A stretch of DNA of 64,000 nt, from contig NC_090172.1 of assembly GCF_024679245.1 (NCBI RefSeq), forward strand, positions 44,716,054 to 44,780,053. Direction: 5' to 3'. This stretch comes from Pseudorasbora parva. Its lineage: Eukaryota; Chordata; Actinopteri; Cypriniformes; Gobionidae. Of the stretch, positions 55,585 to 64,000 are shown piece after piece (position 1 is the stretch's first letter; every line of letters starts with the position of its first letter). The notes beneath the pieces are model-generated. The model searched no databases. It saw only the letters and a program-made list of their open reading frames with translations, and was not told the origin of the DNA. The translations under genes and the position numbers were made by a program.

Positions 55585-55919
55585 GGCCCTTTCACACCAA
55601 AAGTGAAATGAAAAGCCTCATCAGGCTGAAGGAAATGCAAATTCACACCTGAACAGTAGAGTGCGCAGCATAGACAAAACTTTCCGCTGTGCTGCCATTC
55701 TGGATATCAGAAGAATAGGACACAGGAGAAGAAAGTTCAGTGCTCTTACTTCAGCAGTAAAAACAAAAAATGAAACACAAATGTGATGTTTATCTAAAGT
55801 CAGTTTTGCTTATTAGAATGGTTGAACTGGATCATCGAAGGTCATCTGCAAATACTTAATAATGTGAGATTAAATAAATAAAGTATATTTGTGTTATTTT
55901 AATTATTGCAGGTTTGCGT
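55585..55919. other. Uncharacterised stretch, probably repeat
   Basis: ggccctttcacaccaaaagt at 55586 resembles the terminus of a dispersed fish element; no right end found. No gene. Confidence 0.35.
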
Positions 55920-56035
55920 AAGCCTAGAAATCTAGACACACCCTGGAAGCAGCCAATCTAATCTGCCTCGAGTGTAGTCTAGCAACTCTCAATAGACTTC
56001 TGAGGTGGAAAAACCAAACTCTGGTCAAGCCAGTC
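55920..56035. mobile_element. Fragment of the TAGCC-ended family (inverted)
   Basis: agcctagaaatctagacaca then ccc, and agtctagcaactctcaatag, are the reverse complement of the right end of 42479-43006 and 49526-51874 (tctagatttctaggcta; attgagagttcct). ggtcaagccagtc may be the remains of the other end, so it is an internal-deletion derivative. Confidence 0.7.
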
Positions 56036-56267
56036 ACATTGGCCCTCATTTATCAATCTTGCGTAGAAACGGGTGTATATGTTGGCGTAAGATTATGCTT
56101 ACACTCCTGCTCTCACCACCTGATTTATGAAGCTGTGCGCACCTCTGCAATCCAGGCGTACACAATACTTGCCCTTGATAAATGCCGCGGCTGAAAACGA
56201 TCGTCATTAGAATAACACATCCCTATATATTCAAGTCTCCGCCTCCTCCACGCCCTCATTTTACGCC

Positions 56268-56595
56268 ATGGACACACGGAAGACGGCAAAAAAGCGAAAC
56301 TTCTCCGACGTGGAGATCGGGCACGTCTCAATCATCTCACTAGTCCACTAGTCAGGGCACTGATTAGGACATAAGTCAATGGGCTGACTCCCTGATCAGT
56401 GCTCTGACTACTGAACTAGTGAGATGATTGAGACGCGCCCATCGAGACAATTACCAGGGAAGTGGAAAAAAGCGAAACTGTTTTATTTGGGAGTTTAAAG
56501 AGTGGGTTTAAAGGCACCCAAAAAACAAACAAATATGGACCCAAATTACGAGTACTGTTAATAGTGTGGAGGTTGTGAAGCGCACCCCAGCAGTT
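56268..56595 (+). pseudogene. Harbinger Myb/SANT-like protein fragment, interrupted
   Basis: ATG at 56268 reads MDTRKTAKKRNFSDVEI and then enters a 122-bp hairpin insertion. After it the same kind of sequence resumes: ETITREVEKSETVLFGSLKS, then GFKGTQKTNKWTQITS-like residues (frame shifts near 56515), then TVNSVE and a stop near 56600. Basic start, E-rich helix and the W of a Myb/SANT-like domain fit the accessory DNA-binding protein of Harbinger transposons. The assignment is by motif recognition; the gene is certainly dead. Confidence 0.55.
56319..56440. mobile_element. 122-bp hairpin insertion with 3-bp duplication
   Basis: Ends GGGCACGTCTCAATCATCTC and GAGATGATTGAGACGCGCCC. Flanked by ATC at 56316-56318 and 56441-56443. 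Excision joins gtggagatc to gagacaattacc and restores the Myb-like frame (VEI to ETI). The centre pairs imperfectly (actagtcagggcactgatta / tgatcagtgctctgactact). Confidence 0.85.
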
Positions 56596-56600
56596 TAAAA

Positions 56601-56884
56601 CTGTTTGGATGAGAAATTACCTATTAGGCCTACAGTGCATTATTTTACAGCACATGTTTTGAAACTATTAGCATTTAATTTCGTATCACGGCACATGTAT
56701 TGGGGTGTACGATATGATGATGTGATGTGGAGTAACCACATATAACCACAATACTGAATCTGTTTTTGTGCAAAAGGGATGAAAAAGTTAATTCTCACTT
56801 TTAGACTACAACCGCCATGTTTAGCGCCTCAGCACCTTTATTCACGATTTCTCTCAACAGTCAATATATAATAATTATATAATA
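56601..56884. other. Unassigned AT-rich DNA
   Basis: Nothing recognised; could be decayed Harbinger sequence. Confidence 0.35.
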
Positions 56885-57410
56885 TAATAATTTGTTACAT
56901 TTATATAGCGCTTTTCTTGGCACTCAAAGCGCGTTACATAGAAGAGGGAATCTCCTTAACCACCACCAATGTGCAGCATTCACCTGAATGATGTGACGGC
57001 AGCCATATTGCCAAATGAAAAGAGAAGTCCTGCACACTATCAACTTGCAATTAAAAGTGATTTATTCTTTCATTGCAACATTTTGACCAGAACGCTCACC
57101 ACACACCAGCTGATTGGTGAAGAGGAGACAGACTGATGAAGCCAATCATTATATGGCGATTATTAGGAGGCCATGATGGACAGAGGCCAATGGGCAAATT
57201 TGGCCAGGATGCAGGGGTTACACCCCAATTCTTTATCGAAGGACATCCTGGGATTTTTAACGACCACAGAGAGTCGGGACCTCGGTTTAACGTCTCATCT
57301 GAAAGACGGTGCTCTTTGACAGTGTAGTGTCCCCATCACTTTACTGGGGCGTTAGGACCCACACAGACCACAGGGTGAGCACCCCCTGCTGGCCTCACTG
57401 ACACCTCTAC
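56885..57410. repeat. LINE-tail-like dispersed repeat, with small insertion
   Basis: tttatatagcgcttttcttg then gcactcaaagcgcg, ccaatgtgcagcattcacct, tgatgaagccaatcattata, ggatttttaacgaccacaga and gagcaccccctgctggcctc follow in the order of a very abundant fish repeat. Bases about 57010-57090 (aaatgaaaagagaagtcctg ... cattgcaacattttga) seem to be an insertion. The plus frame 57136-57327 lies wholly within the repeat and is not counted as a gene. Confidence 0.6.
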
Positions 57411-57451
57411 CATGAATAATTTGGGGAACAATAAATGGGGAAACACATTAA

Positions 57452-58710
57452 AGGTGCCCTAGAATGAGTTGAAACAATATGTTAAATTGTTCTCTGATAT
57501 CTACATAGAGGGTATGTGGCTTATTTAAGGGCAAAAATTGTCCAGATACAGTTTTACAGGCCCATTTACAACCCTATAAATTGTCTCTAGGATGTAATGC
57601 TCTGTTTTTGCCTTATTTGGAAGAGTCATGAATATTAATGTTGAGCTCTGCTCTGATTGGCTTATTTCAGCAGCTCACAGCAGTTCAGTTGTTCAGCGAA
57701 GCGGCTCGTGAGTCCTGAAAGAACACAGACCGACTGAATGAGACTTTAAGCAAAACATCTCAAATGGAGATTGATAAAATGCAGCTTACTTGTTTATTGG
57801 TGTTTTCAGATCATCCACGCGCGATAAAGAGCTCGCGTTCGTGCGGTAGCCAGATTTCAGTCATTTAAATTCCCCAAACAGAGCTTTTCTGTGAAAAGAA
57901 CACAAATACTATCCGCTGTTTTACCTAAACATGTCCAATCTGGCAACCATATGCACGCGAGCTGAAAACACCAATAAACAAGTAAGCTTCATTTCAGTGT
58001 CATTCAGTCTACATTTTAGACTTTTTTCAATTTAACCTTTGTCATTAGACACACTATTTAGTTTTGTATGGTACTTGGAGTTTCCTGTTGTAACTGTACT
58101 AGCATCTTGCGTCATCTAGACAATGCGGTCTCTCTAAGAAACTTTCGATTTAATTAGAAATTATTTCAACAGCCAATTTAAGTCAATAAGTGCATAAAAT
58201 CAGTAATTACTGCTCGCAGGAATACAGTTGCCCCTTTCTTCAGTTTAAAATGCTGAGTGAAGCTTGCTTGAAATGGGCCGAACAAACGAACGATTTTGAA
58301 ATAAATTTTTGTGATATCCGATTATAATAAACCTCAACCATAAATGTTGACATATGAAAAGTCCTCACGTCTCCTGCACAGCCTGAACATGACGTGTCAT
58401 AAGAGCTGCTGTTTTTGCTATCCTCAAGTGTTTTTTTTTAACCTGCAGACAGTCTCGATTATTCGACTCCGTCAGTTCCGCCTGACAATGAACATGTTTG
58501 GACAGATGCAAATGTTGGGGGTGTGCATATAAATGATTCCCAACACTTGCATAATGGTTGACCTTATGTTGAGAAGCCCTTATTTTTCTGTGGTGTTTTT
58601 GATTCATGAGATTTACATAAGAAGGAGGAGGCAATGGTGTTTGAGTACGTACTGAACTCTTATTATTTCACTATGGCAAGGTTAATTACATTTTTCATTC
58701 TAGGACACAT
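57452..58710. mobile_element. TTAA-flanked element (AGGTGCCCTAGAATGA ends)
   Basis: 1259 bp. Ends AGGTGCCCTAGAATGA and TCATTCTAGGACACAT, flanked by TTAA at 57448-57451 and 58711-58714. Contains gcggctcgtgagtcctgaaa, a GC-richer promoter-like patch near 57700, and a partial inverted pairing (caccaataaacaagtaagct / agcttacttgtttattggtg) around 57780-57990. No transposase; frames 58344-58532 and 58365-58634 overlap on opposite strands. Confidence 0.85.
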
Positions 58711-58802
58711 TTAACTTGCGTTATTTCTTTGAAAAAGTTACTTGGAAAAAATTAATTGAATTGTGTAACTCGTGTTACTTGTAATGCACTACCCCAACAA
58801 CT

Positions 58803-60305
58803 GTATATAAATCTCTAGGCATAGGTAAAGATAAATACAGAATTTATTTCCCTCTCAGTTATCTGATGCCAGTGAAACGGGACCACCAATGGTCTGAGAG
58901 CTGTTGAGAGCAACAATGAATATATGAATGAAAAAATCTGTGGTTTGGCCAGATAACTCCAGTAAACAAGGTAAGGATTATTAGTGCCCTAACCATTATC
59001 TCTCATGATTGCTTGTGTAGCTGTAAGAATGACAGTCAGATACACCACAGATACCTGAGAACAGCCATAATATAAACCAAGCAAAACAAGCGGTATAGAT
59101 ACACTATACCCACACCAACCTGCCTCCAGAGACATGCATTCTGAAATGACAGCTGACCGTGAGATGAATATCAAAAGACTTTCTGCTTTACAAGCAAGTG
59201 ATATTTGAGAATCTGTTATCTAATTCGCTCGTTCTCCCACAGACGTGGTGCTATGCTATCTCAGTCTTAGCTATCACAGCATGCTGAGAAGAGATATGGA
59301 GGAAATAGCATCTGCACAAGTGGAAGCTTACAAAGTTTCTCTCTGTTGTCAAATGTCTCCGCTTGGAAAGACAGCTCTGCGATAGTTACAGGAGAGAAAA
59401 GGGAATTTAAATCAGAAATGGGGAACTAAAGTCCTGTTGTCTGTGAAACTGTTTATTTTCTGTTCCTCCACACTGTCACCAAGGTTGGCATCAGGTGCTT
59501 CATTTGAAGTTGACAACACGGTGAAGGGTTCGCACAATCGCTAGTGGAGTCATGACGCAGATTCCAGCTGATGATCCTGTCATGTTCACTTGTTTCAGCT
59601 CGCCTCTCTCAGTACATTGACCGACATGACAAAAAAGATGTTTCATTCATTGAAAAAGGAAGCCTATCTTTCCAAAAATAAAATGAGTGATAGAATGATA
59701 ATTGCAACCCTAAAGGACGGATAAACTCCACAAAAGCTGTTTGGACTAAACTGCCTAATATGGAGGACAAGAGTTTAATTACTAGCTCTAATCTTCTTGG
59801 CTTGTAAGCAATTCAGCAATGTGAATGTGCTTTTTCTCATTAGCATCCTAGAACAATAGCGGCACTCTGAGCTTGTATTCACCTAGCATCAGTAATTAAG
59901 AGTGGTTCATTTTAATTGGTAAATTAATCCATTTTTTAATCAAACTGAAGGAATCTCAGCTTTGTGTGACAATTTTCAGTGGGTTAATTTTATCGATCTG
60001 TTGCACATGCTAAATTAGTTCTCCAGATTAAAAACAACACCACAATGTTTTCCCCAAAAACCATGTTGAGCTATATAACGATGATTAGTTTTCTGTTGAT
60101 AAATGTATCCAAACAGTTGCTCACCTGTCTAATAATAATAACAACAACAACAATAATAATAATAAAAAACATATTAAAGCATCTTTGGTGTTTCCATGGT
60201 TTCTACGCACGTTCTATGTCCTGGTTAAAGTTGCTTATTTCTCTGGATTTAAACATTCTTGGAAACATTTGGGATAATGTAAGTACACAAATCAACTATA
60301 CAACA
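58803..60305. other. Unique DNA, partly conserved-looking
   Basis: 59430-59600 and 59760-59950 (gagtttaattactagctcta; gtaattaagagtggttcatt; aattggtaaattaatcc) carry AATTA cores in balanced sequence and may be regulatory. A short (AAC)(AAT) run lies at 60132-60167. No gene seen; frame 60045-60329 has no domain. Confidence 0.4.
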
Positions 60306-60483
60306 CTGGGTAACACTTTTTTACAGTGACCATATTTACTTACCATAGTAATAACAGCAAAAATGTACATGCAGCTAGCCTTTAAACAAACCTTCCCTAA
60401 CCCAGTAAGGACATGTTGTTAATTAATATTATGCAGTCCTTAAATATATAAGTACACTGTAACAATGACACCTTAAAATTAAA
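60306..60483. mobile_element. hAT-type MITE
   Basis: gggtaacacttttttacagt at the left and acaatgacaccttaaaatta then aatgtaaca at the right are the inverted ends; tacttaccatagtaataaca is inside. About 178 bp, degraded, of the same GTAACACTTT-terminus type as 47455-47797. No duplication readable. Confidence 0.6.
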
Positions 60484-61567
<1,084 letters not shown>

Positions 61568-61725
61568 TTAAAGCTACACTGTGTAACTTGTTTAGTTTAT
61601 TCTTAGCTAAAATCACTTAGTTATTTCAAAAATATATGTGCTCATTAATGTATATTTACTTCTTTCAAGTAATAATGCATTCTCATAATTTTATAATATA
61701 CCATTGAAAATACATACGTGTTTGG

Positions 61726-62201
61726 ATGGCGGTCGCCATGTTGCTCCTCCATCTTGAAAGTACATTTGCCAAAGAGGGACATACCCGTAAATTCAAGCTT
61801 CGCTTTTCACGTTTTTACACTCGATGGCACTGTGTCGAATGTGAAGAGGAGGATTGCTTGAGGCTGCTATATGATGATGGTGGATCATCACTCTTAAGCC
61901 CCTTTCACACTGCTCGTCGGACCCGCAATATTCCCGGAACATTGCCGGGTCGCCTTCTGTGTAAAAGCAACCACGTCCCGGAATTGATTACCGAATTCGA
62001 CCCGGGTCGGGGACCTAGTAACATTGTGGAATATGTATCAGAGTCGCCAAGGAATCGGAAAAGAGAATTAAGACAGCAACGCAACAGGCAAATCAACAAG
62101 ACAAAAGTAAATATTGGAGTGGCCTATACAAGATGGAAAGAGCTCATGAGGAGCAACGATTTTAAAAAGAACGCCGACGTTGCCTGCTTTCTTCTCGACA
62201 G
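61726..62201 (+). CDS. Exon-like frame in TTAA element
   Basis: From ATG 61726 (MAVAMLLLHLESTFAKEG) through HCVECEEEDCLRLLYDDGG, an insertion-derived stretch TRNIPGTLPGRL, a basic coil RNRKRELRQQRNRQ, and VNIGVAYTRWKELMRSND to FKKNADVACFLLD. There cttctcgacag|gtaatatt forms a donor after 62201. The VNIGxAxxRWxEL...DAxxAxFLLD pattern resembles a recurrent domain in predicted proteins of fish and invertebrates, recalled without a search. It would be a first coding exon of a transposon-carried or captured gene; no downstream exon is present, so it is incomplete. Confidence 0.45.
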
Positions 62202-62638
62202 GTAATATTAATTCCGCCTATAGTGTATATTGGAAGTTTTATTGTTGCTTGGCTAATTATATCATGGTGTGCTGTGCATAACACTAGAACGACGTCTAGG
62301 ATAGTTTTCCTCGCGTCAATGATGAAAAAGTATTGTTTACCTTATAACATAAATCATTGTTCTATGACGGATAACATGAGATTAATATTTTAATTGCATT
62401 ATAATTTGTTTGCCTTACGCTAGTGATGTCGTACAATATACAGAATAACGATAGCACTGATAAAAGTTACTTTACTAAGAGCTTGCATTCGTCTGGGAAC
62501 CTGATAGCTGATGTTAGCAATGAACTGGTTAAAAATAACGAAAACGTAAAACTATTATTCATTTTACATAGATTAATTTGAGCATAGATCATTTGGTAAA
62601 TTAAATAACTGCAAATTATAATAGTTTTCAAAAATTAC

Positions 62639-62770
62639 CTCATCACTTGAGTTGAAGAAACACTCACCGAAGAGGTCGAACTGGAAGCCATGACTAAATC
62701 GGCCACCGTAGGAGTTGAAACCAAATCGAAATTGAGAGGAACAGAAACTATTATTCACTGGATGGTCATA
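62639..62770 (-). pseudogene. Convergent exon-like frame in TTAA element
   Basis: The minus strand reads SFCSSQFRFGFNSYGG, RFSHGFQFDLFGECFFNSSDE and reaches agtgatgag|gtaatttt, a donor after 62639; an alternative donor ttcg|gtgagtg lies upstream. No ATG starts the frame, so the exon may be an internal or non-ATG remnant. It faces the plus-strand exon in the same element. Confidence 0.35.
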
Positions 62771-62819
62771 TACCTTTTCACCACTAGATGGGGGAAAATA
62801 TCACACAGTGTAGCTTTAA

Positions 62820-64000
62820 ACATGGACGAAAAGTACAAGATATTTAAGTAAGTCAGAGTATCTGTAAATATGAACACTAAAGCTAGCGCATATTAAGTAA
62901 TACCACATTAAAAAAGCCCAGGCAACCATAATACATTTGAAATCTGAGGATTGTTGCAACTTTTGGTGCAAATTAAATCATAATAAAGAAAAAAAAGAAC
63001 AGGCATTTTTTTTACTGAATCAGAATGTATTGCACTTTTAGCATATGGCTCATATTGTTAGAAGCTTAAGTTACCATTGGTTTTCTCCTCAAGATGCATT
63101 GTTCTTAGCTGTGCGCAGACACCCTTCTGCTAGACATTTTAGTTTATATGTATGACATCAGAGTGAAAGTAACTATGACTTTCTACAACAAAAAAACAAA
63201 CAAACTGATATTTTTTCTTGAAAAATCATGTTTGGAACGATTGATGTTGAGTAAAGGATGACAGAATTTCTTCTACATTGTGTTAGCCTGTAATATGTCT
63301 CCGCTCGAGCCATTGTACTAGTCATAAATGATACCTCCAAAAGTGCAGCTGTTGAGGAGAGGTGTGTTATTACTTTTCAGACTTGCAATTTTCTCCAGGC
63401 GAACATTGAAACAGGCAAAATATTCCCATAGACTTGCATTGTAGGTGGATTCCAGTTGTATTCTTGAGACAAGAATATCATAGACACCTGTGGTGGGACT
63501 TGCACCAACAAGGAACCACATAGCCACTAGTACCGTACATGGCAACGCTCTCATTATCACTCATACCTTAACCACTTAGCACACACATTTTAGCTGTAAA
63601 AATCTGTAGAAGCAGCATTCCACTGAAGATCTCATTTTTAAATTCTAAATGTATATATGCAACATATTATATGAAGGAAGGCAGAGCTACACAAGGAAAG
63701 CTTAAGCACTACATGTTGTATCTCATTACAGTCAATACAGTTCCTTCCACAAACTGCTGACTATCTTTAGTAGGTGTCAATGTGGCAAAGCAGTAAGTGT
63801 GTTCTAGACACTCCGTGGGGAAGCCTTGTTCATCTCCATATTGATATTACCATACTGTTCTTGGTGCATGCACACTTTTAAGCCGTCATCCATGAGGTCT
63901 CCAATGTCAATATTGGATTTCATTTCTACAGAAGCACTCCGATTCCTCGAGAAGTTTGAGATGTGGATAATTGGAGGTTGTTAAAGGGGCCGGGAAGAAG
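62820..64000. other. Unique DNA at window end
   Basis: The minus frame 63318-63560 (MIMRALPCTVLVAMWFLVGA...) begins with a hydrophobic segment that could pass for a signal peptide. It has no recognisable domain and no splice context I trust, so it is left unassigned. No repeat family recognised. Confidence 0.35.

Larger units (their letters stand above)
56041..56600 (+). mobile_element. Harbinger-type element fragment
   Basis: Starts ggccctcatttatcaatctt, a terminus I associate with PIF/Harbinger elements, followed by ttatgaagctgtgcgcacct and a Myb-like gene fragment. The right inverted end (ttgataaatgagggcc) is absent, so it is truncated. Minus frame 56125-56331 is a shadow. Confidence 0.55.
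55106..58802. mobile_element. Repeat opened by multiple insertions
   Basis: The left part (gttgggaaagttacttttaa then aagtaat, 55106-55305) and the right part (gttacttgtaatgcactacc then ccaacaactg, 58711-58802) are the two ends of one fish repeat family with inverted 'gttact' ends. Between them lie the hairpin MITE at 55308, a TAGCC-family fragment, a Harbinger fragment with its own hairpin, a LINE-tail-like repeat and a TTAA element. The ends resemble hAT MITEs; no duplication is readable. Confidence 0.55.
61572..62815. mobile_element. TTAA-flanked element with two convergent exon-like frames (AGCTACACTGTGT ends)
   Basis: 1244 bp. Ends AGCTACACTGTGTAACTT and ATATCACACAGTGTAGCT, flanked by TTAA at 61568-61571 and 62816-62819. 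Each end is followed inward by an open frame that terminates at a splice donor, on opposite strands. The remainder (62210-62640) is AT-rich and lacks a transposase. Within the plus frame, 61900-62020 (cctttcacactgctcgtcgg ... attgccgggtcgccttctgt) looks like a further small repeat inserted in frame. Confidence 0.8.

Noticed and set aside
57136..57327. 63-codon plus frame
   Set aside because: Lies wholly in an abundant dispersed repeat.
63318..63560. 80-codon minus frame with a signal-peptide-like start
   Set aside because: No recognisable domain, no conserved cysteine pattern and no splice context; left unassigned.

Overview
The window looks like gene-poor nuclear DNA from a ray-finned fish, most probably a cypriniform (zebrafish/carp/minnow type). 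The basis is AT-rich sequence, very long (TC)n, (CA)n and (TA)n microsatellites, and a dense mix of DNA-transposon families typical of that group: Tc1-like, hAT, TTAA-targeting, CACTG-terminus and Harbinger elements, MITEs, plus a CR1/L2-type LINE. There are no operons, rRNA or tRNA genes, CRISPR arrays or viral genes. I could not recognise any exon of a conserved host protein-coding gene. Almost all long open frames are microsatellite translations or lie in transposon relics.

Layout. 1-7.6 kb: mostly unique AT-rich DNA with a palindromic element (2892-3155), a putative solo LTR (3254-3659) and a foldback element (5722-6485). 7.8-10.1 kb: a Tc1-like relic whose left inverted repeat is split by a 917-bp TTAA-flanked foldback element, followed by (TA)42. 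10-16 kb: unique DNA, a hairpin element, compound microsatellites and a GC-rich exon-like block at 13.9 kb. 16.37-17.98 kb: a complete-length Tc1-like element with a broken transposase. 18.9-19.3 kb: a CpG-rich, ATG-free block ending in a strong minus-strand splice donor, the best candidate for a host first exon. 19.5-35.4 kb: four copies of a TTAA-flanked foldback family (AGGGTTAGTTCACCC ends), two more copies of the palindromic element with 7-bp duplications, and microsatellites, with unique DNA between. 34.4-36.5 kb: a CACTG-ended transposon carrying what looks like a tiny two-exon minus-strand gene. 36.8-39.8 kb: a CpG-rich start, splice signals and a poly(A) signal that could form a decayed plus-strand gene.

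41.3-44.9 kb: a 34-bp minisatellite and a minus-strand LINE relic interrupted by two insertions. 46.1-48.1 kb: two different Tc1-like relics lying nearly end to end, the second interrupted by a hAT-type MITE with a perfect 8-bp duplication. 48.8-52.2 kb: a three-level nest, element in element in element, with intact 9-, 9- and 8-bp duplications. 52-55 kb: unique, conserved-looking noncoding DNA. 55.1-58.8 kb: a repeat opened by at least five other insertions, including a Harbinger Myb-like gene fragment that itself holds a 122-bp hairpin. 61.57-62.82 kb: a TTAA-flanked element with two convergent exon-like frames, each ending in a splice donor.

The genes here do not form a pathway. What works together is the insertion record: target duplications and interrupted frames give a relative order of transposition events. 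Several noncoding stretches rich in homeodomain-like AATTA cores could be regulatory DNA of a distant developmental gene, but that is inference. Family names rest on motif recognition without database searches.
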